Shown: piece after piece, positions 53,424 to 62,349 of the stretch
Position numbering within the stretch: the first letter of the stretch is position 1
Layout: the number at the start of each line of letters is the position of its first letter
Assembly: GCF_014287355.1 (NCBI RefSeq)
Contig: NZ_JACOPE010000001.1
Span: 3,162,001-3,226,000 of the forward strand
Direction of reading: 5' to 3'
Length of the DNA: 64,000 nt
DNA from: Ruminococcus hominis
Lineage (GTDB): Bacteria; Bacillota; Clostridia; Lachnospirales; Lachnospiraceae
Notes under the pieces: generated by a model
What the model was told of the DNA's origin: nothing
Databases searched by the model: none
What the model saw: only the letters and a program-made list of their open reading frames with translations
Translations under genes and position numbers: made by a program

Positions 53424-53912
53424 TTATAAATTAATCTTTATTTCCCTGTTTGTTCTATGATACTGATAGAATTTCACACCTGCTGCGCTCATCATACGCT
53501 TAGATGCGATCACACTTGGTGTATCGGCATATTTATCACAGTCATAAATAACTTCCTTAATTCCTGACTGAATGATTGCCTTTGCACATTCATTACAAGG
53601 AAACAGAGAGACATACATTCTCGCCCCTTCCAGACTGCCGCCGCTATAATTCAAAATAGCATTGAGCTCACTGTGTGTTGAATATACGTATTTTGTTTCC
53701 AACGGATCTTCTCCGTCTCTCGTCCAAGGAAAATCATCATCTGAACAACCTCTTGGAAGTCCATTGTAACCCATTGATAAAATCTTATTGTCAGGACTTA
53801 CAATACAACATCCCACCTGTGTATTCGGATCCTTTGAACGAAGTCCGGAAAGCAGAGCTACCCCCATAAAATATTCATCCCATGATATATAATCATCTCG
53901 TTTTGTTGACAT
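53424..53912 (-). CDS. Deoxycytidylate deaminase family protein
   Basis: The zinc-dependent deaminase has the signature HSELNAIL (His and catalytic Glu) and PCNECAKAII (two Cys ligands). The N-terminal SWDEYFMGVALLSGLRSKDP and QVGCCIVSPDN are typical of dCMP deaminase/ComEB-type enzymes, which make dUMP for dTMP synthesis. The length of 162 residues is usual. It is 24 bases before the Sua5 fusion gene in the same direction (downstream of it). Confidence 0.9.
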   Translation of the reverse strand: MSTKRDDYISWDEYFMGVALLSGLRSKDPNTQVGCCIVSPDNKILSMGYNGLPRGCSDDDFPWTRDGEDPLETKYVYSTHSELNAILNYSGGSLEGARMYVSLFPCNECAKAIIQSGIKEVIYDCDKYADTPSVIASKRMMSAAGVKFYQYHRTNREIKINL

Positions 53913-53936
53913 ATTCCCCTCCTTTTTTTCCCAGTT

Positions 53937-55466
53937 TTACACTTCTTCAAAAGACGCGTCTTTATTTAAGGTTTCAGCCAGTTTATCGATTGTCTCTGTC
54001 AGCCTCTCCATACATTCTCCATATGCGTTCAATGGCTGACCATACGGGTTCGGTATCCCCGATTCTTCTCCGATAAATTCACTGAGCGTAAAGACTTTCG
54101 CAGCCTCACCATACTCTGACTGTACTTTTTCTTTTTCACTCTCACACATTGCCAATATCAGTATATCTTCTGCAACATCATTTTCTGAAAATGCAGTTGC
54201 TGTATGATTTTCCATCGTCATTTGTGCACTTTTCATGACTGCCTCGGCTTTTTGATTCACCGGTTCTGGGAACAATACTACCAGCCCACGGGAATCAATG
54301 GCATATTCCTGGCATAAATCTTTGTGTCTGAGCATCTCTGCAGCCATTGGTCCACGGCATGTATCTGCATCACTCAAAAATACAATACGTCTGTACTTCT
54401 GATATTTCATAACTGCCTGTGCTGAGATTCTTGTATGTCCTGCCGCCTTCTCAAGACGATTCATGATTGCTTTTCCTATCCCCTGCAAAGCAAATGATTC
54501 ACTGTAGATCAAATCTACTTCTTCTGCATCAAAATCACGCAGGATTGCATAAAGATTTCTCGCAATCGTCTCTTCATTTTCACGGCTTCCGATATTCTTG
54601 ATCACACCATTTGTATAATACGCAATTGTTTCGTTCGTTGCAATGATTCCAACGCGCTTGCCCTGTCTGATTGCTTCATACACAAGCTGGCGGATTGCCA
54701 GAACTTCTTCCCTGATATTACCCTCTACAATCGTTAATTTGGCCTTTGGTGCATAATGACGATACTTCATTCCAGGTGCCTTTGGCGCCTTTTTTGTCTC
54801 TATTCCAAGAATTGTCTCATCAATCGTTACATGATCGATCACTTCTTCAAACATCTCTGCTGTAATTGCACCGGGTCTTAAAATCATCGGCGGATTGACC
54901 GTCATATCAAGAATTGTAGACTCCAATCCGATATCTACGCTTCCTCCATCTATAATCATGTCAATCTTTCCGCTCAAATCTTCACTTACGTGTTCTGCTG
55001 TCGTCGGACTTGGACGTCCCGAAGTATTCGCACTTGGTGCCGATACAAATCCACCGCCCGCCAGAATTAATTCTCTCGCAATCGGGTCACTTGGCATTCT
55101 GACAGCCACTGTATCTAATCCTCCTGTTGTTCCATATGGCACGATATCTGTCTTTTCAAATATCATCGTCAGTGGTCCCGGCCAGAATCGATTAGCCAGT
55201 GCTTCTACGTCTTTCGAAATATTCTTAGCTACCTTCTCCAAATCTTCTAAAGTTGCAATATGCACGATCAATGGATTATCCGAAGGTCTGCCCTTTGCTG
55301 CATAAGTCTTTTTCGCTGCCTCCTCGTCCAGCGCATTCGCCCCCAAACCATAAACCGTCTCTGTCGGGAACGCTACCAGACCGCCCTTCTTAAGAATCTC
55401 TCCTGCTTCTTGCATAATCTGCATGTCAATATTATGTTTATCTACTTTTCTAATTATCGTTTCCAT
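53937..55466 (-). CDS. Threonylcarbamoyl-AMP synthase fused to inactive LMW phosphatase-like domain
   Basis: Residues 1-~205 are a YrdC/Sua5 domain (GGLVAFPTETVYGLGANAL, AAKGRPSDNPLIVHI, SAPSANTSGRPSPT) that makes threonylcarbamoyl-AMP for tRNA t6A. A Sua5-type C-terminal domain follows (APGMKYRHYAPKAKL, up to about 340). Residues ~358-495 form a low-molecular-weight tyrosine phosphatase fold. In it the catalytic Cys of CX5R is Ser (S365 in FLSDADTCRG), and the general acid Asp of the DP(Y/F)G motif is Asn (N473 in IPNPYGQ). The domain is therefore probably catalytically dead. The ATG at 55466 has no ribosome site but an extended -10 box just upstream. Confidence 0.88.
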   Translation of the reverse strand: METIIRKVDKHNIDMQIMQEAGEILKKGGLVAFPTETVYGLGANALDEEAAKKTYAAKGRPSDNPLIVHIATLEDLEKVAKNISKDVEALANRFWPGPLTMIFEKTDIVPYGTTGGLDTVAVRMPSDPIARELILAGGGFVSAPSANTSGRPSPTTAEHVSEDLSGKIDMIIDGGSVDIGLESTILDMTVNPPMILRPGAITAEMFEEVIDHVTIDETILGIETKKAPKAPGMKYRHYAPKAKLTIVEGNIREEVLAIRQLVYEAIRQGKRVGIIATNETIAYYTNGVIKNIGSRENEETIARNLYAILRDFDAEEVDLIYSESFALQGIGKAIMNRLEKAAGHTRISAQAVMKYQKYRRIVFLSDADTCRGPMAAEMLRHKDLCQEYAIDSRGLVVLFPEPVNQKAEAVMKSAQMTMENHTATAFSENDVAEDILILAMCESEKEKVQSEYGEAAKVFTLSEFIGEESGIPNPYGQPLNAYGECMERLTETIDKLAETLNKDASFEEV

Positions 55467-55473
55467 AAATTTT

Positions 55474-55482
55474 ATTATACCA
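55474..55482 (-). promoter_or_regulatory. Extended -10 promoter at the Sua5 fusion start
   Basis: TGGTATAAT on the minus strand ends 7 bases before the ATG at 55466, so transcription could begin at or next to the start codon. No ribosome site is seen. A good -35 hexamer is also lacking, as tolerated by extended -10 promoters. Confidence 0.4.
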
Positions 55483-55571
55483 TTTTTCATAGTAAAAAAA
55501 AATATACATCTTCTAAAAAGCAGTCTATCGGGCAAACTTTCTACTAATATTTACAGAAAAAATGCAAATTT

Positions 55572-56345
55572 CTAACTTATATCTTTCAGATATGTTTCAA
55601 TTCCATTACAAATTGCATCTGCAACCTTTTCCTGGTATTCATCTGTGCTTAATTTTTCCGCTTCTTCCCGATTGCTTAAAAATCCGCACTCTACAATGAT
55701 GAGCGGAACCTCTGTACGCTTCAACATGTAATAAGTGTCATTTGCTTTCGCCTGTCTTTTGTTATCTGCGTCCACACTCAATAAACTATTCTGCATATAT
55801 TCTGCTGCACTTTTCCCTTCCGTTGAATGCGTATAATAGAAAACCTGTGCCCCACAAATTCCTTCCTGCTCATAACTGTTTTGATGAATACTAACTGCCA
55901 ACACTGGCTTATTTTCATTAATTATATCTACTCTTGTTTTCATATCTTCCACTTTTGAATCTGCCAGTCCCCTTTCATCTGTTCGGGTCATCATCACAAC
56001 AATTTGCTTTTCCTGTAATTTGGATTCTACTTTCTTTGCAATCATAAGATTGATATCCTTCTCTTGTACGCCATTAATCCCAATCTTTCCCGGATCACTT
56101 CCCCCGTGCCCACTATCCAGCACAATCTGTACCTTTTTATTCTCTATCTGTGTGCTCTCTACACTTGTTTCACTTCCCATATCTTCTACATTCTGACTAT
56201 TATTTTGCATATCATCTACTTTACTTATAACATGTTCATAAAACTTTGTCCCGATAATCTGGCTCCCAATTGCAACTCCCATTAAACAGACTATCACAAG
56301 TACTGTTTTACCCTTTGTCTTTATTTCTTTATAATTTAACTTCAA
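55572..56345 (-). CDS. N-acetylmuramoyl-L-alanine amidase (Amidase_3)
   Basis: It cleaves the amide bond between muramic acid and the stem peptide. An N-terminal membrane anchor or uncleaved signal (VLVIVCLMGVAIGSQIIG) is followed by a linker and the zinc amidase domain: IVLDSGHGGSDPGKIGINGV, EKDINLMIAKKVESKL, LAVSIHQNSYE and PLIIVECGFLSNREEAEKL with the catalytic Glu. The start is uncertain between a TTG at 56345 with an AAGGGATG site and a GTG at 56363. It lies beyond the GH18 gene on the same strand, and both act on cell wall. Confidence 0.88.
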   Translation of the reverse strand: MKLNYKEIKTKGKTVLVIVCLMGVAIGSQIIGTKFYEHVISKVDDMQNNSQNVEDMGSETSVESTQIENKKVQIVLDSGHGGSDPGKIGINGVQEKDINLMIAKKVESKLQEKQIVVMMTRTDERGLADSKVEDMKTRVDIINENKPVLAVSIHQNSYEQEGICGAQVFYYTHSTEGKSAAEYMQNSLLSVDADNKRQAKANDTYYMLKRTEVPLIIVECGFLSNREEAEKLSTDEYQEKVADAICNGIETYLKDIS

Positions 56346-56415
56346 AAAAACATCCCTTCCCACATATATTACTTTTAAAATATATGCAGAAAAAGGATGT
56401 CTCTTTCTTACTTAT

Positions 56416-58338
56416 TTAATTTACATACTGCAGAATCATATCCCAAACATCAGAATTCTCCCAACCAAGCTTCCACTCTGCAACACCTGCAAGATTATCA
56501 CTCTTGATCAGTTTCAATTTTTCCTCCAGGGATTTTGTATCTTCCAGCCAAATTTTGTAGATTCCATCTTCCGTTTCCCACTGTGCATAGTTCTGCTTTG
56601 TAGTATCATCCCATTCAGTCTGTGCACCCGCATCCTGAACTACCTGCTGTGCTTCATCCATACCTAATGCTGTACTACTTACTTTATTCTTATAATTTGC
56701 CGCTTCAGTTCCCTCTTCGGATGCCAATTCAGCATCAGTCTTCGGAGTTTCTAACCAAAGTCTCGTGTAAAATGGAATTGCTGCTATCAGCTTATCAGAT
56801 GATACACTCTTTGCTGCATTCTTAATTCCATCTTTTACATAATTATAAGATGATACAGAACCTGCTTCATAAGACCCTTCTGTATGTTCGTCATATGCCA
56901 TAATTACAACATAATCTGCGACAATTCCCTGTTCCTTTAAATTATAATGCTCATTATATGGTTGCGGAACATAATTATCTATTGAAAATACTAATCCATT
57001 CTGTCTGCATTTTACTGACAATTCTCTCACGAACTGAATATAATGCTCTCCACATTCTGTTGAAATCAATTCGAAATCAAGATTGATTCCATCAATTCCT
57101 GTCTGAAGTGCTGCAGCAATAATCTGATTCGTCAGATTCTCACGTTTTGAAGTGTAACTTAATACTTCATAAGTCTCATCATAGCTATTGATTCCACCAT
57201 GAAAATCTCTGACTGTAGCCCATACGTCAAGATTCACCTGATGTGCATAATTAACATAATCTGAACTTGCAAGTGATGTCAGATTTCCATCGGTATCTGC
57301 AATTTTAAACCAAGTAGGAGCTATCACATTAAGCCCTTTTGTAGATGCAATTGTTTCTAATGCATAACTGTTCGCATCTTCATTTTCAACATTGTGCCAT
57401 GCCATATTAATCGTATGACCTACAGAAATATTCGTGTATTTTGGTTCGTCAAAATCTCTTTTTGTCGTTTCTTTCTGAATCTTCTTTAACGTTCTTGTCT
57501 TAACATATCCGACAAATCCGTCTTCCGTTGCTATTTTCTTCCAGCCATCTTCATCTTCCAGCACGGTTACTTTATCTGACTTCTTCACTTCTGTCAGAAT
57601 TGGGCTCTTCACTCCGCCTTGATAACGCACCTCTGTTTTTTTCTTTATGATCGCACTTTCAATCTCTCCCCAGCTACTTGTAATTGCAACACGATTCGGG
57701 GTTTTGTATATGTTGTAATCCATGTTCGTATACTGTTGGATGAATGGAACGGCTATATATGCTGTTCTTCCCTCTGTCTTCAGAATTGTATACGTCTCAC
57801 TTTTCTTCTCTGTAACTTCTGTATAATCTTTGCTTCCAACTTCAACTGAAACATTGCCGTTTGGTAATGTATATAGCATAATGTTCTCATTTGGGTCCCA
57901 ATAAAAACGTTCGTTTATATAATCTCTGACAACAGAATATTCCACATACGCTTCACCGTCAATCAATCTGCCTACCGCATTCCCATCGCTATTTTTGATT
58001 ACTTTATTATTTACTGTGACACCCAGCTCATTTTTATCACTGATTCCATAATAATTTTTCAAATCAGCTTTCTCTTTAGATGAACCATATTTGTGATAAA
58101 GTATGAATCCCAAGCCCACTGCGACAACTAAAATAATACATATTACTCCTCTGATTATAAAAAGTCTTCTTCTACGTCTCGCACGATTACGTCTTGCTCT
58201 ATTCACATTGTTTGAAGTTCTTCTTCTCTGCGCATCTGCCTCTGGATACCCTGCTCCAGCTCTTCCGCCTCTACCTGACTGTACCGGTCGTCTGGTTTTC
58301 TTAACTTGACGCTTTTGGCGTCTTTCTCTTTCGTCCAT
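56416..58338 (-). CDS. GH18-family peptidoglycan hydrolase-like protein with SH3 domain
   Basis: A very basic N-terminus (RRNRARRRRRLF) leads to one membrane helix (GVICIILVVAVGLGFILYH). A copper-amine-oxidase-N-like domain (EAYVEYSVVRDYINERFYWD) and an SH3-type domain (KVTVLEDEDGWKKIATEDGF) follow. The C-terminal GH18 domain carries DGINLDFELIS, the D-x3-D-x-E catalytic pattern. Related YaaH/YdhD-type enzymes act on spore or cell-wall glycan. The ATG at 58338 lies 7 bases after AGGAGGTACGCC, so the earlier ATG is rejected. Confidence 0.87.
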   Translation of the reverse strand: MDERERRQKRQVKKTRRPVQSGRGGRAGAGYPEADAQRRRTSNNVNRARRNRARRRRRLFIIRGVICIILVVAVGLGFILYHKYGSSKEKADLKNYYGISDKNELGVTVNNKVIKNSDGNAVGRLIDGEAYVEYSVVRDYINERFYWDPNENIMLYTLPNGNVSVEVGSKDYTEVTEKKSETYTILKTEGRTAYIAVPFIQQYTNMDYNIYKTPNRVAITSSWGEIESAIIKKKTEVRYQGGVKSPILTEVKKSDKVTVLEDEDGWKKIATEDGFVGYVKTRTLKKIQKETTKRDFDEPKYTNISVGHTINMAWHNVENEDANSYALETIASTKGLNVIAPTWFKIADTDGNLTSLASSDYVNYAHQVNLDVWATVRDFHGGINSYDETYEVLSYTSKRENLTNQIIAAALQTGIDGINLDFELISTECGEHYIQFVRELSVKCRQNGLVFSIDNYVPQPYNEHYNLKEQGIVADYVVIMAYDEHTEGSYEAGSVSSYNYVKDGIKNAAKSVSSDKLIAAIPFYTRLWLETPKTDAELASEEGTEAANYKNKVSSTALGMDEAQQVVQDAGAQTEWDDTTKQNYAQWETEDGIYKIWLEDTKSLEEKLKLIKSDNLAGVAEWKLGWENSDVWDMILQYVN

Positions 58339-58395
58339 GGCGTACCTCCTATCAGATTCCATTATACCATATTACACTGTCTGAAATAAAGGGGT

Positions 58396-58671
58396 TTACG
58401 ACGGTTTATGCTCATTCTCAGTTTCATTTTTCTTTGTTACATTGATAAAAGATAAGGATTCGATATATCCATCTGCATTCATCTCATAATCCCGCATATA
58501 ACTGCCTTCTTCTCGGGCCATTAGTTCTCTCACTACCTGCATCGGGCTGACATGACTTCCTTCCATCAACAGACAGACGCCATTCCTTTCGTATCCTTCC
58601 AATTCTGTATACAATTCTGTGTATACCGTTCCATTACTTAAATCCATTTTTTTGACTCTGCTCCTTTCCAT
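58396..58671 (-). CDS. Small hypothetical protein
   Basis: This 91-residue soluble protein was not recognised. It is acidic and polar, with SNGTVYTELYTELEGYERNG and a C-terminal KKNETENEHKPS tail, and no signal or membrane segment. The start could be 58671 or the ATG at 58647 (MDLSNGT); a GGAG lies between them. It precedes the GH18 gene by 57 bases and may be its operon partner. Confidence 0.5.
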   Translation of the reverse strand: MERSRVKKMDLSNGTVYTELYTELEGYERNGVCLLMEGSHVSPMQVVRELMAREEGSYMRDYEMNADGYIESLSFINVTKKNETENEHKPS

Positions 58672-59192
58672 GTCGGTTCTGATAAATATACATTTATATA
58701 TATCATCTATATATCGGAGGTTAGGTGTGTGACATGCCGTAAGATGATATGTCCAAAAGATAGTACGAACCGTACCATGACTTTCTCTTTTTTAATTATT
58801 AGTTGTGTACTGTCCTAGAATTCAGGACTCGAATTCTTTAGAATATGCAACTTTCCAATTTAATCTGAATAGTTGCTCGTATTTTTCGAATAGATTTTTT
58901 TGACTGAAATGTTTATGAAATGTTATTGTTATCCGAATTTAGATCTTACGATTCTAATTGTATTTCCCGAAATGATTCTTTCCTCCTCTCGTATATTAAT
59001 TTATTTATCACGAAATACTATCTTCTGTACTTGCCATTATAGGAACATCTTTCCCATATTTCAATGTGTTTTTTGTTCATAAGTGCTGTGGATTTGTTGA
59101 TAAGTAATATATTTGTGTTTTTCTTTACATTCGAAAAAGATTTGTTTATACTAATCATGAGAAATAATATATAAATGTAAGGATGTGATCAT
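58672..59192. other. 520-base divergent intergenic region before mecA
   Basis: No reading frame is supported. Strongly AT-rich tracts occur, with short imperfect repeats (GAATTCAGGACTCGAATTC near 58819; AGTACGAACCGTACC near 58762). The right end holds the mecA promoter. Nothing else could be identified. Confidence 0.6.
59124..59152 (+). promoter_or_regulatory. mecA promoter (TTTACA-17-TATACT)
   Basis: A -35 TTTACA (59124-59129) and a -10 TATACT (59147-59152), 17 bases apart, lie 41 bases before the mecA start. Confidence 0.8.
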
Positions 59193-59939
59193 ATGAAAAT
59201 TGAAAAAATTAACGATAACCAGATTCGTTGTACATTGACACATGCCGATTTGGCTGCCCGCCATTTGAAACTAAGTGAACTTGCATATGGTACTGAAAAA
59301 GCCAAGTCCTTATTTCGTGATATGATGCAACAGGCATCATTTGACTTTGGTTTTGAAGCTGACGATATTCCATTGATGATAGAAGCAATTCCAACTTCTG
59401 CTGACACAATTGTACTTATTATTACAAAGGTTGAAGACCCGGAAGAATTGGATACCCGTTTTTCAAAATTCACGTCTGCAGGGGAAAATGATTTTCCTCT
59501 CCCTGAGACATTGAATAAACTTGAAGGTGCAGATGAATTTTTAGACTTACTCAATAAAGTAAAGGGTGCTGCTGCCAGCGTATCTGCTACATCATCAGAA
59601 CAGGAAGAGGAAAAAACGGCAGAAGATGCACCTGTTCCACTCAATGTCAAATTATATTCCTTTGACAATATCGACCAGGTCATTCAAATGGCACAGTTAA
59701 TCGGTTCTCTTTATCATGGTGCTAATACTTTGTATCGTGATAACAACAGTGATGGTATTTACATTCTGGCACTGACACAGTCAGAGCATACAAAAAATGA
59801 ATTTAATAAAGTCTGTAATATGCTTTCTGAATATGGTTCTCCGGAGAAGGTATCTACTACGATTCTCGCATTTCTTGAAGAACACTGTGAGATTGTGATA
59901 GCAGCCGATGCCGTACAGAAACTGGCGCATCTTAGCTAA
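59193..59939 (+). CDS. mecA: Adaptor protein MecA
   Basis: MecA delivers substrates, in Bacillus the competence regulator ComK, to the ClpCP protease. The N-terminal domain reads MKIEKINDNQIRCTLTHADL; a mid-protein low-complexity acidic linker (SSEQEEEKTAEDAPV) joins it to the C-terminal ClpC-binding domain (VKLYSFDNIDQVIQMAQL, then SEYGSPEKVSTTILAFLEEH). The 248-residue length fits. It is a single plus-strand gene with its own promoter and terminator, next to the origin-like region. Confidence 0.9.
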   Translation: MKIEKINDNQIRCTLTHADLAARHLKLSELAYGTEKAKSLFRDMMQQASFDFGFEADDIPLMIEAIPTSADTIVLIITKVEDPEELDTRFSKFTSAGENDFPLPETLNKLEGADEFLDLLNKVKGAAASVSATSSEQEEEKTAEDAPVPLNVKLYSFDNIDQVIQMAQLIGSLYHGANTLYRDNNSDGIYILALTQSEHTKNEFNKVCNMLSEYGSPEKVSTTILAFLEEHCEIVIAADAVQKLAHLS

Positions 59940-59993
59940 TAACAGATATTCATTTATCGTACCTGCTATGATGTAATCATTATTTTTAAGCAA

Positions 59994-60035
59994 AAAAATG
60001 TCCGAAATTCTTCAAATCGAATTTCGGACATTTTT
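59994..60035. terminator. Bidirectional terminator between mecA and DUF1858 gene
   Basis: A perfect 17-bp stem (AAAAATGTCCGAAATTC and its complement) with an 8-base loop lies between the convergent genes, with T tracts on both strands. Confidence 0.9.
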
Positions 60036-60052
60036 ATTTTAGTCATTTTAAT

Positions 60053-60262
60053 TTATTTTCCTGCTGCTGTCATTGCTGCATTGATCTTCTCAACAAGTAA
60101 ATCTGCATCAATACCATGAACCATAGCTGCTTCTTCTAATGACTCCATCTGTGAAGATGGGCATCCAAGACAATGCATTCCAATTTCCATTAAGATTGGA
60201 GCTGATTCTGGAAATACATTCAACAATTCGCCAATTTTTGTAGCTCTTGTAATCTGTGCCAT
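60053..60262 (-). CDS. DUF1858-domain protein
   Basis: The ~69-residue protein matches the DUF1858/ScdA-N-like 'hybrid cluster-associated' disulfide domain: [20 protein letters not shown] followed by [20 protein letters not shown], with the two cysteines in a CLGC motif. Such proteins are thought to act in redox or Fe-S/nitric-oxide repair, but the role is unproven. The ATG at 60262, after AAGGAGGAAATTG, is chosen over the TTG two codons before. Confidence 0.88.
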   Translation of the reverse strand: MAQITRATKIGELLNVFPESAPILMEIGMHCLGCPSSQMESLEEAAMVHGIDADLLVEKINAAMTAAGK

Positions 60263-60479
60263 TTTCAATTTCCTCCTTATTGTTTCGTGTTTCCTATTAT
60301 AATCCCATACATTGAATTTAGCAACTCCAAAAATGTATCAAATATCTGAATTGTCACTTCAATTCTCATAGATTTTAGACATCTTAAAAGTCAATTATTT
60401 TTTTGTTTTTTTTCGACAAAAATGCATTTTCATAATTTACACCAAAACATCTGTTCTTTTTTTATTAAAAGTAATTCAC

Positions 60480-61016
60480 ATAAATGTGGGTTTTTAATGT
60501 GGATAATGTGAATAACTATGAGGAAATCTCTAATTTATCCACCATTTTCCGAATTTTCAATGTGAATAAGTTGAAAACTCCATTTTCAAGATTTTCGACG
60601 TTTTTCTGTTTTTTTGTGCATTTTGCCATTCGACATTTTCCCATTGGAGAACTTTTAACAATCTTTCCTGTCTTATTATTTTGTAAACTTTCTGTAAATT
60701 CACCCTGTTACACACAAATACCTCATTACTGTCATACTTTTTCACATAACTAACTCCAAACAGTTGTTCATGTACTAGTTACCCACTATTTTCCCCCAAC
60801 ATATTAACAAAATGTGGATAACTTTGTGAATTTCTGTGGATAACTCGGTTTTTCATGTGAAAAATCAGGGGTATACCAGTGAAAAATTATCCTTTCCCTG
60901 TTGATAATCTGTTGAGAATTGGTGAATAATCTTCTATTTTTCAGTAAAAGTCGGTGTATATTACACTATTTTTCATGTTGATAGTGTGGATAAGCTATTT
61001 GGCTAAGTTATCCACA
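60480..61016. other. Putative replication origin (oriC): DnaA-box cluster
   Basis: Five perfect TTATCCACA boxes (minus strand 60498-60506, 60813-60821, 60835-60843, 60985-60993; plus strand 61008-61016) and two TTATTCACA boxes (minus 60507-60515, 60561-60569) lie in ~520 bases, with near matches at 60535 and 60921. Two boxes abut at 60498-60515, two are spaced 22 bp, and two face each other at 60985-61016. AT-rich DNA to the left (60380-60500) could serve for unwinding. The region is gene-free. Left of it genes run leftwards, co-oriented with a fork leaving this point. dnaA is not adjacent. Confidence 0.8.
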
Positions 61017-61017
61017 T

Positions 61018-61139
61018 ATTTATCTCAGTCGAGAAGACTCCTACCTCTTCAGGTAGTGAGTAAAAGCAAATTTGTCTCAGTGGGAGTCCAATCTCAGACT
61101 GAGATAAACGCTCCGCGAGGATGCGCAGTGATTCTGATA
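61018..61139. repeat. Palindromic dispersed repeat, copy B
   Basis: Bases 61071-61139 are the inverted counterpart of 25466-25534 (GCGCAGTGATTCTGATA end included), with a few substitutions. A further half-arm, TTTATCTCAGTCGAGAAGAC, begins at 61018, two bases after the last DnaA box. The element therefore inserted at the edge of the origin-like region. Confidence 0.75.
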
Positions 61140-61161
61140 TACTTTCTTCCTATAATAATGT

Positions 61162-61195
61162 AAAAAAATGATGCGGAAGTTTTTCTCCGCACCAT
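61162..61195 (-). terminator. Terminator of NlpC/P60 gene
   Basis: The stem ATGRTGCGGA / TCCGCACCAT with a loop of about 7 bases runs into seven T residues on the minus strand, 10 bases beyond the stop codon. Confidence 0.85.
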
Positions 61196-61204
61196 TCTTC
61201 ATAT

Positions 61205-61978
61205 CTATAATACTCTCCTCACTGTCACGATTGGTGCATACGTTGCCGTGCATATACCAATCCCATCTGCTTCATTCATTGCATTTACAATATTCCCATC
61301 ACCCATATACAAGCCAACGTGACCATCATAAAGAATCAAGTCACCCGGCTGTGCCTGTTCATATGATACTTCATATCCGATATTTTCCATATCCCATGTG
61401 GTTCGCGGAAGACTTATCCCAAAGTTTGCATATACAGACTGTACAAATCCTGAACAATCTGCACCACTAGTTAAACTTGTACCTCCCCATACATAGGGAT
61501 TCCCAATAAACTGACAAGCAAAATCTATAACCTGCTGTCCTGTTGTATATGACGAAGATTGTAACGCAACCGTTTCTTGTGCCGTCCCCACACTATCTTT
61601 TTGTGCCTGTTTTTCCTCTTCTGCAAATTCATCTTTGTCCACTTTCTCAGTCGTGATCCACTCACCGGACACCCATCCGTCTACATCCCCTACTGTGATC
61701 GGATACCATCCATTTACTGAGTCCCCTGTTACTTCATAACGTTCTTGTTCTAAAACTTGCAATAAAATTTGAAAATCGGTTCCCTGACCGGCTCTTACAT
61801 TCAGCACATCTGCCGTTACTGTTGCAACTGTAACTTGATCGATTCCTGCAACCTGCGATACTACATTTACATTTTCATCTGCATCTGCTGCATCTACTAC
61901 CATTGCACTCCCCGGAATCATCAATGCTCCAACTATTGCAGAAGCAATCAATTTTTGTTTTATGTGTACTTGTTTCAT
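61205..61978 (-). CDS. Secreted NlpC/P60 endopeptidase with SH3b domain
   Basis: This peptidoglycan endopeptidase has a signal peptide (KLIASAIVGALMIPGSAMVV, cleavage near VDAAD), a bacterial SH3 domain (ADVLNVRAGQGTDFQILLQV, then DGWVSGEWI), a linker and a C-terminal NlpC/P60 domain. The catalytic Cys is in GADCSGFVQSVY and the His in YDGHVGLYMG. The third polar position reads NAMNEADG, Asn in place of the more common His. It should act in cell-wall turnover or cell separation. It has a strong promoter and terminator and is monocistronic. Confidence 0.92.
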   Translation of the reverse strand: MKQVHIKQKLIASAIVGALMIPGSAMVVDAADADENVNVVSQVAGIDQVTVATVTADVLNVRAGQGTDFQILLQVLEQERYEVTGDSVNGWYPITVGDVDGWVSGEWITTEKVDKDEFAEEEKQAQKDSVGTAQETVALQSSSYTTGQQVIDFACQFIGNPYVWGGTSLTSGADCSGFVQSVYANFGISLPRTTWDMENIGYEVSYEQAQPGDLILYDGHVGLYMGDGNIVNAMNEADGIGICTATYAPIVTVRRVL

Positions 61979-62062
61979 CTAAAACCTCCTTACTGTTTTT
62001 TCTTTATCTTTTGTAGGAAGTTTTTAATTGTTACACATTTGTTAACTTTTAGTTACATTTGC

Positions 62063-62091
62063 ATTGTATCAACAAAATATTATTTTGTCAA
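62063..62091 (-). promoter_or_regulatory. NlpC/P60 promoter (TTGACA-17-TACAAT)
   Basis: A perfect -35 TTGACA (62091-62086) and a -10 TACAAT (62068-62063), 17 bases apart, give a leader of about 75 nt. The -35 side is part of an inverted repeat (TTGACAAAATA/TATTTTGTTGA). Confidence 0.85.
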
Positions 62092-62271
62092 TATTTTACC
62101 ATATCTTTCCATCTTCATCCTACGACCTTATCTTACATATTATTTCATATTTTCCGTTCTTTATGTAATATATTTGTAATATTTTGTCATTATCATACAT
62201 CCCGGAATTTATTTTCATCATTCACAACTAGCTTCATTATACAAATAATAAGAATTTCTTTTTTATATCAA

Positions 62272-62331
62272 AACAGGTGTTGTCAGTAATCTTGGAAGCA
62301 TAAACTTCCTAACCTACTAACAACACCTGTT
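62272..62331 (-). terminator. Terminator of GH43 gene
   Basis: The stem AACAGGTGTTGT / ACAACACCTGTT encloses an inner GGAAG/CTTCC hairpin, followed by T-rich sequence on the minus strand. Confidence 0.8.
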
Positions 62332-62349
62332 ATCCTAATTTATTACTTT

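Larger units (their letters stand above)
61979..62349. other. Intergenic region between GH43 and NlpC genes
   Basis: This 371-base AT-rich gap contains the NlpC/P60 promoter and the GH43 terminator. No further gene or repeat was seen. Confidence 0.7.

Noticed and set aside
59189..59683. A 164-aa minus-strand frame opposite mecA
   Set aside because: The Ser/Ala-rich translation is an antisense shadow of mecA, with no ribosome site and no recognisable domain.
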